From assembly GCF_024679095.1 (NCBI RefSeq), contig NW_026112165.1:672001-736000 (forward strand): a stretch of DNA of 64,000 bases, in the 5' to 3' direction. The DNA is from Eriocheir sinensis (lineage: Eukaryota > Arthropoda > Malacostraca > Decapoda > Varunidae). The position numbers were made by a program, and so were the translations under genes. Shown piece after piece: positions 34,053-44,915 of this stretch (within the stretch, counting starts at the first letter, position 1; each line of letters starts with the position of its first letter). The notes beneath the pieces are model-generated. The model ran no database searches. It worked only from the letters and a program-made list of their open reading frames with translations, and was not told where the DNA came from.

Positions 34053-34249
34053 GAAAGACGTCTCCTAATTTATATCTGTAACTCCGTCCGCTCTTCAGGC
34101 CGCGACAGTAACTGCGGGGACTCACTGACGCGCTGGAAAATAAAACCAAAGCCTCCGAAACGAATCGCTCTCCGCTGCACCTCGGCGGGGACGGCTTCCT
34201 TTACACGAGTGAGAAGTTGTACGCTGAACGGCGGCGCGGAAAACACAAT

Positions 34250-34470
34250 GGCCCGTATTTTCAAACCTTCTGGCGCCCAGGAGCATACATTTGGCAAGAC
34301 TTTCCTAGGAGTTGTGGGCATTTCCAGGGGTAATTTATGACCCTAGTGGTAGTGTGATCATTCCTCTGTGCCATGAATGTAACAAAACACTCATTAGACC
34401 TCGACTGATCTCCTCTTCAGCCTTTGGAAATTATTGATGTGCGAGGCGAAAGCGTCTAAGAATACTGACC
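34250..34470 (+). mobile_element. MITE-1 copy (221 bp) flanked by AAT
   Basis: GGCCCGTATTTTCAAACCTT start and ...GTCTAAGAATACTGACC end. AAT stands at 34247-34249 and 34471-34473. The body has GGCAAGACTTTCCTAGGAGT, TTTATGACCCTAGTGGTAG and CCTTTGGAAATTATTGATG. Confidence 0.85.
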
Positions 34471-34539
34471 AATGGCAGATACAGACGTGGAGAGGCGCTT
34501 AGCGGCGTGAGGGACGAGCCGCGGTGAATGGAGGAAAAG

Positions 34540-35335
34540 CTTAGAGCGTTCCTCCCGCCATCTCCTGCTTCTGTCTCTTCTTCCCTCTCTCCTTCTCTTC
34601 CTCTTCGTCCCTTCTGTCCTTCCCCCCGTCTGTTAGCTCTTACGTCACTAACTCCGTCTGTCCTTTCCTTCTTCCTTCTTCCCTTCCTCCACCTCTCCCG
34701 TCACCGCCTGCTTCTGTCTCTTCTTCCCTCCCTCCTTCTCTCCCTCTTCGTCCCTCCTCTCCCTTCCTCCGTCTGTTAGCCCTTCTTTTCTCCGCCCCTT
34801 CTCTCCCTACCTCTCTTCCTCCAGCCCTCCCGTCACCACCTGCTTCTTTCCTTCCCTTCTCTTCCTTCCCTTCCTCTCCTTCCCTCCGTTTGTTACTCCT
34901 TACGTCACTAACTCCTGTCCTTCCCTCTCTGTCTCTCCCTTCCTTCGTCTCTCCAGCCCTCCCGTGCCCATCTAGTTCTCTCTTTCCCTCCTCTGCCTCC
35001 CTCCCTCCCCCCTTCCCTCCGTCTGTTAGCTCTTACGTCACTATCTCCTGTCCTTTCCTCTCTCCCTCTCTTCCTCCCTCTCTCCAACCCTTCCTTTACC
35101 ACTTGCTTCTTTCCTTCCCTTCTCTTTCTCCTTTTTTTCCTATCCTCCCTCCCTGCTTCTCTCCCTCCTTCCCTTCCTCCACCCTCTCGTTACCACCTGC
35201 CTCTTTCTTTCCCTTCATTCGTCAACCCTTCCGTCACTATAACTTCTCTCCGTCCCTCCTCTCCCTCCTTCCTTTCCCTCCCCTCTCTTCCTCCTTTCCT
35301 CCAGCTCCCTCCTCCGTCTTCTCCGTCTCGTTCTC
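34540..35335. repeat. About 800-bp polypyrimidine tract with diverged internal units
   Basis: The plus strand is overwhelmingly C and T (CCTTCCCTCC-type). Blocks like CCGTCTGTTAGCTCTTACGT recur near 34628, 34760, 34885 and 35018, roughly 125-135 bases apart. Long frames through it are serine/proline/leucine artefacts. Confidence 0.85.
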
Positions 35336-35437
35336 CCTTGGCTTCGTGTCTCCGGAAGCCGCCTCCTCAAGAATCAGCCGCGCCATTGGACCAACGCGGA
35401 AAGCTCTTGTTTGTAAATGACGTCATCTACCTCGCTT

Positions 35438-35442
<5 letters not shown>

Positions 35443-35517
<75 letters not shown>
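35443..35517. repeat. (GT)n microsatellite
   Basis: About 37 GT units. Confidence 0.97.
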
Positions 35518-35518
<1 letters not shown>

Positions 35519-35759
35519 CCTAACGTTAATATTTTTCCAACAGCAGAATTTTCTGTTTTTCTTTATTAACGGGCGACATTTTTTACCTTTTTTTTTCCAC
35601 GCCGCCAGAAAATATTATACTGACCTGCGAGGTTAGAATGTTATGTATGCCTTCATTTTTTTCAATATGTGGAAGCTACACTTATACTTTTTCTTTATGG
35701 AGTGGCTTTTTCTTTTTAGTAGTCGGCGCGTGGGCTAGGGAAATACTGGTAGGGGAATA

Positions 35760-36016
35760 GCATATAGCCGTAAATGTTGTAGTGGTAAACCTATCCCTCA
35801 GCTCCTACAAGACACACACAGCCTAAGCTCACCGTTTTACCAGCGGACGGGATGAAAGAATGAAGATGCTGATTAACTCTTGCATAGTATTGTAGAGTAG
35901 TAACCTCTCAAGTATAGCATCAAAGTTCAGTAGTAAGTGGTGTAGTAGTAAGTCTTTCCCTCGGTTACTACAAGACACATCACCTCAGCTCACATGATTA
36001 CCAGCGGACGGGATGG
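35760..36016. repeat. Direct duplication, about 160-bp spacing, upstream of CR1-G
   Basis: CTACAAGACACACACAGCCT...ACCAGCGGACGGGATG (35805-35852) recurs as CTACAAGACACATCACCTCA...ACCAGCGGACGGGATG (35968-36015). The second copy runs into the LINE coding region, so this may be its 5' UTR duplicated. Confidence 0.65.
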
Positions 36017-38721
36017 AAGAATACCCAAAAATTACGAAATTAGGGCGTATATTGCAACAGAGAAACCAGATGAGGTAGCCATCACAGAGACTTGGGCCAA
36101 CTCTGCACATCTAGTATCCGAACTGTCATTCCCCGGGTACGAAAGCTTCCACAAAAATCGAAACCACAAGAAAGGAGGAGTAATTTGCTACGTAAAAAGT
36201 ACGCTCCCAGCCATAAAAATAGACAAACAGGATGCAGAGAATTACGATTCCGTCTATGTGGAAATAACCGCGAATAATAAGAAACTAACACTTGCGACTT
36301 GCGGCCTCCAAAACAACAGGCAGCAGACGACACTGCCCTGTACGAAGAGCTTCACTCTAACACAAATCAAAGAAGCAATGATAACTGGGGACTTTAATTG
36401 CCCTAACATTGACTGGGGAGAATTTACTGGAGATCAAGAGGGTAACTGGCTTATAGAAATGGTGGAGGATTCGTTCCTCACTCAAGTCGTAACTCAACCG
36501 ACAAGAGAAAACAATCTGCTGGATCTGGTACTAGTAAGTAACCCTGACCTCACTCGCGACTGTGAAGTTGGTGAGAAAATTACTGGTTGCGATCACCACT
36601 TAATCCGTTTTAATGTCAACATAAGTCACAAACTCGTAGACAATCCGTCAGTGATACCAGACTACAAAAAAGCAAATTTCAACCTACCCCGTGAGCTGCT
36701 TCCCCTGCGACCTTGAACCCACTTAACAACGTGTGGAACGACTTCAAAGATTTGATTTTGGGGTGAGACAAGGCGACAGTTCCTACGAAATCCAGGCGAG
36801 TAAATGGTGCCGTAGATCCACCGTGGATGACCAGAGAAATAAAAAGGGTAGTAAACCTTAAAAAAAAGGAATTATAATCTAATGAAAGAGAATGACACGA
36901 CCGAAGCCCGTACACAGTACCACACCACCTCAGAGCTCGTCGCACCCTTATTCGAGTAGTAAACGCAACTGTGAATAACAAATAGCGCGCGACATCAAGA
37001 CTTCACATACATCAAATTGAAAAAGAAAGTAAAATCCAATATTGGTTCCCTGACAGACGAGACTGGATCTGTAACTCTGAACAGTAAACAGATGGCCAGA
37101 ATCCTCAACAGTAACTTCGCATCCGTATTCACAGTCGAGGACATCGAAACCATTCCCGAGGGCACTGACCCGCCGAGGGGGATCACGCCGCTAGAAATTG
37201 ACGCAATATCCGACCAAGAAGTGAAAAAGTACTTGGACAAACTGGACACGAACAAGTCAACGGGACCCGATAGTTTGTCCCCGCGGTTATGAAAAGAGCT
37301 TAAACAACAAATACTTCAACCACTCACTAACATAATTATTCAACCGGTCAGTTCAATTGAACAAGGTCCCGGAAGACTGGAAGATGGCAAACGTAACACC
37401 GATTTTCAAAAAAGGAGACAAAAGCGTTGCATTAAACTACAGGCCCATAAGTTTGACGTCAGTGGCACGAAAAATACTCGAAAAGATTATTAGAGGCAAA
37501 CTTGTTAAGTTTCTCGAAGACAATAATATAATCTCCGACACCCAGCATGGTTTCAGAAACAAGCGCTCCTGCCTAACAAATTTATTAGACTTCTTCCAAG
37601 GTATATATAAGAACTGGGATGCCCACATCCCCAGTGATGTTATATGCCTGGACTTTCAGAAAGCCTTCGACAAGGTACCGCACGAGTGACTCCTTAAGAA
37701 ACTGCACTCGGCGGGCATTGGAGCCAATCTGATCGCGTGGATAAGAGATTGGCTCACCAGCAGAAAACAACGAGTACTACTCAACGGACAGCCTTCCGAT
37801 TGGCTTCCAGTCACTAGTGGAGTGACTCAAGGGTCAGTGCTGGGACCCATTCTCTTCATGATATAATATATCAATGACCTAGAATCAGGACTGAAATCCA
37901 CAATATCCATATTTGCTTATGACACCAAGGTGGGTGGAAAGGCCCTCACAAAGACCGACTGCGAAATCATTCAGAAAAACCTCAATCACATTATCGAATG
38001 GTCGGAAAATTGGCAAATGTCCTTTAATGTTGACAAATGTAAAGTCATGCACATTGGGTCCAGAAATAGTAACCACACATACATCATGAATGTGAAACCT
38101 CTGCAGGCGATGCAGGAGGAAAATGATCTTGGAGTCACTATCAGCAGTGACCTGAAACACGCGAATCACTGTAAAAAAGCATATAACAAAGCCAACAATA
38201 TGCTCGGGTTCTTAGCGAGGAACTTCGAGTGTAAAACGCCAGACGTGATGCTGTCCTTGTATAACTCCATGGTAAGACCGCGCCTCGAGTAGGCAGTACA
38301 GTTCTGGTCTCCTAATTACAGAAAAGACATTGTTCTACTGGAAAGGATTCAACGACGCGCCACGAAGATGATTCCAACCTTAAGGGCCCAACCGTACGAG
38401 GAACGACTCAAGCGACTCAATCTCTTTACTTTGGAGAAAAGACGCCTACGAGGAGATATGATTCAAGTCTTCAAGTACCTGAAAAAGTTCAATAACGTCG
38501 ATTACTCCAATTTCTTTCAACTGCAAACCACCTCAAGAACTAAAAATAACGGTTTACCCATTCAGTCGAGTCGATGTAACACAGACATTGGAAGGAGTTT
38601 CTTTTCAAACCGAGTCATCCGCCACTGGAACAATCTTCCTTCAGAAGTAGTAAATGCGAATACCATCAACTCCTTCAAATATAGAATCGACCGTCATTTC
38701 GCTGCGTTGGGAGTAGAGTAA
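35994..38721 (+). pseudogene. CR1-G endonuclease-reverse transcriptase, many stops
   Basis: Endonuclease at 36050-36660: AITETWANS, FPGYESF, KKGGVICYVKS, AMITGDFNCPNIDW, NNLLDLVLVSNP and GCDHHLIRF (SDH is now CDH). Degenerate sequence at 36720-37010. RT pieces: [65 protein letters not shown] then TGA at 37687, SGVTQGSVLGPILFM, and SIFAYDTKVGG, where FADD has become FAYD. The last open piece (38368-38721) ends NTINSFKYRIDRHFAALGVE. The copy is inactive. Confidence 0.87.
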
Positions 38722-38895
38722 ACTGAATATCGAGGTGCTTTCATCTGCTCCTCAATATCGAGGTGATTTCATCTGCTCCTCAATATCGAGTTGCTTTCAT
38801 CTGCTCTTCAAGCCCCAAGTGGCTGTCGAGCAGATTAAATCACCCAAGTGGGCGACCTCGTAATGAGCCAATAGGCTTTCTGTTGCCTGCATTTC

Positions 38896-38930
38896 ATGTT
38901 TCCTCCTCTTCCTCCTCCTCCTCCTACTCC
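38896..38930. repeat. (TCC)n tail
   Basis: Interrupted TCC repeat directly after the CR1-G 3' UTR. Confidence 0.8.
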
Positions 38931-39149
38931 ACTCTTTCTCTTCCTCCCTCTTCTTTCACTCACGGCTGTTTTCCTCACTTTTCCCTGGTTTCCTCCCTTT
39001 CTTTCCTTCCTTCATTTCTTTCCTCCAGTTCGTGTACACGCGCGCTCACAGTTTTTTAGGGCAGGCGGCGTGCTTATGAAGGCTGTCAAATATAAGGAAG
39101 CCTGTGATCTCGAGTTAAAAAATGAGGAGCGGGAAAAGGGTAGGTAGAA

Positions 39150-42100
39150 AGAGAAGGAGGAGGAGGTGGAATACACAGGAATGCATAGGAAGAACAGACA
39201 CCAGAAGACCTGTCGGTCTATGAGGAGGGTGTCTGTTTAAGTTGGACTGCTCACGATGGGGTGAGATGTAGTTTCAGGGTTACCGGTAGAGGCTTGATCT
39301 TCGTTTACCTTCGGTACAGGGTACGCTCCAGTATCCTGTTAACTTTACTGTTCCCACACCTCACTGCCTGAAACATATGAAAAAGGGTCAGTAAAATCTT
39401 ATATCCCTGAAATACTTATCCAATGAAGACTTGAAGCTATTAATACTCTGTGCGCTAGCTACTGGCGGTGAGAGTCTATTCCAGTGATCGACGACTCTAT
39501 TATTGAAATAACTTCTGCGCGCCAATGTGTTACATCGGTTTCCCTTTAACTTCATACCGTTGCTGCGTGTTATTGTGTTGGTGTCTCTCTGAAATAGACT
39601 GTCTGGGTTAATGTTTTCGAATCTATTAAGGATTTTGAACACTTAAATTAAGTCCCCTCCTACTCTTCGCTTCTTTAAAGAAAACATATCTAAACGCTTT
39701 AAACGCTCGTCATACTTCAAGTTACGGAGCGCTGGAATTTGCTTGGTTGCTCGTCGCTGTATCCTTTCTAGCAAACTTGATCTTTTATATAATTCGGTGA
39801 CCAGAACTGAACGGCGTATTCTAGGTGTGGTCTTACAAATGCTAAATATAATCTCTTCATAAGTTCGGCTGATTTATAATTAATCAAAGTTTCTTGAAAT
39901 TAATCCTAGCTTCATATTGGCTTTTTTTACTAGCCGCAGAACATTGATCACTCATTTTAATAGTGTTACTGATAATGACACCAAGATCTTTTTCTTGTTT
40001 TACTTCGCTGAGCTCATGTCCTTGAAGCTGATATTTAAAGTTAGGATTACTTTACATTTATCTACGTTGAAACACATTTGCCATTTTTCGCTCCAATCGG
40101 AAAGTCTTATTAAGTCTGATTGAATGATCTCGCAATTTTTACTGTTCGTTACCGTACCTCCTAATTTGGTGTCGTCGGCGAATTTGGCTACTTTTGACAG
40201 GATATCAGTCTCTAAATCGTTCACGTAAACTATGAATAGTGTTGGCCCCAGGACCGAACCTTGGGGCACGCTACTGGTTACGGGTTGCCAGTCGGATGCT
40301 TCACCATTAAGAACTACACGCTGTTCTCTGTCGGTGAGCCACTCATGAATCAACGCACACAGATGGTCACTAATAGTGGGGGAACGCATTTTTGAAATAA
40401 GCCTAACGTGGGGAACTTTATCAAACGCCTTCTGAAAGTCCAGGTAAATTACGTCATATGGGGCTCGGGCGTCCCAACTTGAGTAAACGTCGTTGAAAAA
40501 AGTTAATAAGTTGGTAAGGCAAGATCGATTACTACGAAATCCATGCTGATTATCAGTTATCAAATCATTTGTTTCTAGGAAAGTGATCATTTTATCCCTG
40601 ATTATTTTTTCGAATAATCCAATTAGGACGGACGTAAGGCTGATAGGACGATAATTACTGGCTTGTTTTTTATCTCCTTTTTTAAATATGGGGGTAACAT
40701 TGGCTTCTTTCCACTCTAGAGGCAGACTAGCCTGTGCTAATGATTTGTTGAACATTAACGTTTTGGGTAATTCTAGTTTTTGACTACATTCTCTTAACAT
40801 GCGAGGAGATAAATTGTCGGGGCCCGGAGATTTATTTAAATATATTTTTTGCAGGTACGCATGCACTTCACTGATATCAATTTCAGTCAACGCAAGCGTA
40901 TGTTCTTCAGGACCTTGAAAAATAGTCCTTGGGGCTGGGGTCGATGTCACGTTCTCTTTTGTGAATACGCTACTAAAGGTTGAATTTAGGACCGATGCCA
41001 TGCCTTTGTCATCATTAATCGTGTCGCCATTTACTAATAGTGGGCCGATATATTTTTTTACAGTTTTTTTCCTTCTTATGTAACTGAAAAATAATCTGGG
41101 ATTTTTCTTCGCATCAAGTGATATTTTCATCTTATACTAGCGTTTCTGTTTTCTGATTTTCCTTTCGCACTCTCTCTTGATATTGATATAATTAGTATGA
41201 TCCTGTGAAGTGTGTGACACTTTATATTTCTTATACAGTTTTCTTTTTTCGAGGATGATTTTCTGCAGGTAATTAGTCATCCATAACGGCTTTTGATTCT
41301 CTGTCCTTCGTGGCTTGAGTGGGACGAATTTATTTACGCTCGCTGTGACTTGTGCAGTAAAACGATTATACCTTTCTTGAACGCTGACGTTATTTAGCAA
41401 ATGATTCCAATTTACTGAAACCAATTCATTTCTTAGGTCCGTAAACTTTGTTTTACTATAGTTAGGCATTAGGAGTGAGTTTTCTCGTGCTTTTGTTTCA
41501 ATATTTAGAACGCATCTGATTATGTTGTGGTCACTGCTTACAAATTGCTCGCCGACCTCACAGGCGGTTATGAGGTGGCTGTCGGTCGTGAAGGCTAAAT
41601 CCAGAGTGTTATTTCCTCGCGTCGGCGCGGTAACTGTTTGATAAAGAAATGTATCTTGCGCAAAATTTATTAATCTAGCTTCCCTGTCGGCAGAGAGTGC
41701 AGACCAGTTAACAGAGGGGTTATTGAAGTCGCCGCATATTATTGCATTTCTGTTTCTGATAATTTTATTTATCTCTGCGTAGAGATTTCCATCAATGTCT
41801 TCATTTGATTTAGGAGGTCGGTAAATTACGCCAAGAACATACTTTTCATTATTGATCGTCGCTTGTACATACAATGAATCATAAGCCTCTGTTTCGGTTG
41901 TGTTAAGCTGAATGACTTCTAAATTACTTTTAGCATATATTATTACACCTCCACCTTTTTTGTGTGTAGACGACACTTAGCAAACGCGTTGTAACCATTG
42001 ATAGCTACTTCACTTAACTGATGCTTGTCACGCGTATTTAGCCATGTTTCTGTGATCAAAATGAAGTCGGGTTCTTCAGTAATTGCATGTCTTATCAAGT

Positions 42101-42265
42101 GGCTACGCTTCTGAATAATGCTACGGGCATTTACATTGAAGATGTTTAATTTATTCGCCGAGTGTGCGCCATATATCAACTGTCGTTTCACTGGAATAGT
42201 GCGTCACATCCGACTATCTACAACTACCTCTACCTCACCACCCACCTGTGTGGCTGCTGACCTGG
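39150..42265 (-). mobile_element. CR1-like LINE (CR1-B), same family as CR1-A
   Basis: It is highly similar to CR1-A across endonuclease, RT and 3' UTR (the 39245-39365 block matches 10750-10870). Its terminal segment carries the hairpin AGACC-TGTC-GGTCT at 39206-39219, like the solo 3' end at 10375 and unlike the AGGCC hairpin of CR1-A, so the 3' end looks chimeric. The 5' end is lost at about 42265 next to a MITE-1. Confidence 0.87.
39388..42191 (-). pseudogene. CR1-B endonuclease-reverse transcriptase
   Basis: Endonuclease 42190-41140: NIFNVNARSIIQKRSHLIRH, ITETWLN, a frameshift near 41970, KKGGGVIIYAKSNLEV, VIYRPPKSNEDI, AIICGDFNNPSVNW, NNTLDLAF and SSDHNII. A TAG at 41137-41139 separates this from the RT in the same frame (41130-40000): [82 protein letters not shown] and intact KFADDTKLGG. 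A deletion after CFNVDKCKV shifts the frame; the C-terminus survives in pieces down to 39388. Confidence 0.88.
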
Positions 42266-42694
42266 CCACTTCTGCACCATAAACCTAAAGAAAAACACAT
42301 TTGACAGGCTTTCGTAGGTGTTTGGGACATGTCCAAGGGTGGTTATATGACCCTGGTGGTAGTTTGACCCTTCTTCTGCACCATAAACCTAAGGAAACAC
42401 ACATTTGACAAGGTTTTCGTAGGAGTTGTGGGCATTTCCACGGGTATAGTTTTATCATCCTGGTGGTAGTCTGACCCTTCTGCACCATGAACCTAAAGAA
42501 ACAGTCATTTGACAAGGCTTTCGTAGGAGCTGTGGGCATTTCGAAATGTAGTTTTATGACCCTGGTGTAGTTTGACCCTTCTTCTGTACCATGACCCTAA
42601 AAATACTCATTAGAAATTTAGAACCCGACTGATTTCCTTTTTGGCCTTTGGAAATCGTTGATGTGAGAGGTGGAAGCGTCTGGCAATACCGACC
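42266..42694 (+). mobile_element. MITE-1 copy with internally triplicated segment
   Basis: TTCTGCACCAT-type blocks recur near 42269, 42373, 42479 and 42579 (periods of about 100-106), each with ATTTGACAAGGCTTTCGTAG, TGTGGGCATTTC and ATGACCCTGGTGG. The single right part ends GTCTGGCAATACCGACC at 42694. The left terminus is replaced by the CR1-B junction. Confidence 0.8.
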
Positions 42695-42705
42695 TGAGGC
42701 TGCCG

Positions 42706-42710
<5 letters not shown>

Positions 42711-42743
<33 letters not shown>
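42711..42743. repeat. (TG)n microsatellite
   Basis: About 16 TG units. Confidence 0.93.
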
Positions 42744-42746
<3 letters not shown>

Positions 42747-42944
42747 GCTATGGCCCACACCAGCTACATATTACTTGCTTCCCTCTGCACTACATGTTGA
42801 GTCTGTCCTATTTCCCGTCCACCTCTGTCCACTAGACTTTTCGTACTGTGACATATTTTCTGATTAAACATTACCCTCCCTAGTGTGCTATTTGGCTGCC
42901 TTTTGATCGTACTAAGAGTGGGGTGTCAATTGTACCCGGTCCGT

Positions 42945-43575
42945 GATTAACACTGTCCGCTTTCCGTTTTCTTTCCGTTTAACAGTTAGTAGAATTTGCC
43001 TCATGTCGTCGGTAGTTCCATAGACATTTGTGATTTTGTTTTGTTTTGATTTTGTTCTGTTTCTGGGCTATTAATCACGATTTATTTTTTATTTCCCTTC
43101 TTGTTTTCTTTCCGTTTAACAGTCAGTAGAATTTGCCTACTGTCGTCGGCAGTTCTATAGACATTTGTGATTTACTGCCGTGTTTTTTTGTTCTGTTTCT
43201 GGGCTATTAATCACGTTTTTTTCCTTTCTCTTTTCGTTTTCTTGCACTTTAACTGTTAACAGAATATGCCTCTCGTCGTAGGTCGTTCTGTAGACATTTG
43301 TAATATATTTGTTTGTTTTTTCTCTTATCGGGTTCCTTTTCGTAATAACCCCATTTTCTTCGACACTAAATATTATTTTCCACTAACAGTATCCTTCCTG
43401 GCAGTCACTCGCTCGTGCCGTGGACATTTATAACTTTTTCTGTAATCTTGTTCTGTTCCTGTGCCCTTTTTGCATTAATCACATTTTTTTCGATACTTTA
43501 TTATTTCCACTTCAATAATTTCCTCCCTGGCAGTCACTCGCTCGTGCTGCTAACATATATAACTTTTTCCCGGGT
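42945..43575. repeat. Tandem repeat, about 130-bp period, five units
   Basis: TTTCCGTTTAACAGTTAGTA-type starts recur near 42972, 43106, 43245, 43380 and 43512. Units share (G/A)AATTTGCCT, GTCGTCGG.AGTTC.ATAG, ACATTTGTGATTT and GGGCTATTAATCACG. The last two share CCTGGCAGTCACTCGCTCGT. Confidence 0.8.
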
Positions 43576-43700
43576 GAATGAAGTTTTCTCGTGTGTTCAA
43601 ACTTGCTTCTCGGGTACACTTCCCTAACACACTCGAGGACGTCCCTGGTGATGCCTCGGTCCCCGCCTTCCACGCCCCCTCGCTGCCACCAACGCTCTCT

Positions 43701-43862
43701 GGGTCATGTTCTTAAACCTTTCGTCGCCCAAGGACATACACTTAACAAGGCTTTCGTGGGATTTGTGGGCATTTCCAGGGGTAGCTTTATGACCCTGGTG
43801 GTAGTTTGATTAAGTTTCTGCACCATGAGCGTGAGGAAACTGTCTTTTTTGGCCTCTTTAGA
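43701..43862 (+). mobile_element. MITE-1 copy, truncated
   Basis: GGGTCATGTTCTTAAACCTT start, AACAAGGCTTTCGTGGGATT, AGGGGTAGCTTTATGACCCT. It breaks off in TTTTTTGGCCTCTTTAG. Confidence 0.8.
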
Positions 43863-44145
43863 TATGACTTATGTAAAGGAAGGGAACGTGGTGGTGGTGG
43901 TGGTGGTGGTTACGATGGTGGTGGTAGTTTGTTTTCTTCTTTTCCTTGTTTGTCTTCTTTCTCTTCTTTTTTCTTGTTCTTGTTGTTCTTGTTTTTGTTG
44001 TGGTTCTTGTACTTCTTTTTCTTTTTCCATTTGTATTTTTCCTTCGTTTTCTTTTTATTTTTTTGTTTCTTTTCTTTATATTTTCTTTTATCACCTCACT
44101 TCTCATCTCCTAGCTTACGTTTATGGCTCCCCGTCCTGCGTCATC

Positions 44146-44148
<3 letters not shown>
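43863..44148. repeat. Low complexity: (GGT)n then T-rich
   Basis: GGT repeat at 43889-43924, then a TTCTT-rich tract. Frames here are artefacts. Confidence 0.8.

Positions 44149-44207
<59 letters not shown>
44149..44207. repeat. (AC)n microsatellite
   Basis: About 29 AC units. Confidence 0.97.
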
Positions 44208-44208
<1 letters not shown>

Positions 44209-44396
44209 GGCTTTTTCTCCCCGTGCTTGCCGTCCTTTCTTGCATGTAAGTCGTGTGTGTTTGTCGAGGCGCGGCGCTGTGTGTTGTGCTTGTGCTCGCG
44301 GCCCGCTCAAGTGGCCGCGAGGAGGTGGTGGTGATGTGTATTTTTGTTGTGGTTTTATTGTACTGATGATGATGGTAGAGGTAGATATGTATTTAT

Positions 44397-44915
<519 letters not shown>

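Larger units (their letters stand above)
35980..38930 (+). mobile_element. CR1-like LINE (CR1-G)
   Basis: Endonuclease, RT and C-terminus are all present. The 3' UTR (38722-38895) holds three 28-bp copies of ATATCGAGGTGCTTTCATCT-type sequence, then GAGCCAATAGGCTTTCTGTT shared with the CR1-F 3' UTR at 9500, and it ends in a (TCC)n tail at 38898-38930. Confidence 0.88.

Noticed and set aside
34528..35420. Long serine/proline/leucine-rich frames as genes
   Set aside because: They follow from the polypyrimidine composition; all three frames are largely open and have no domain.
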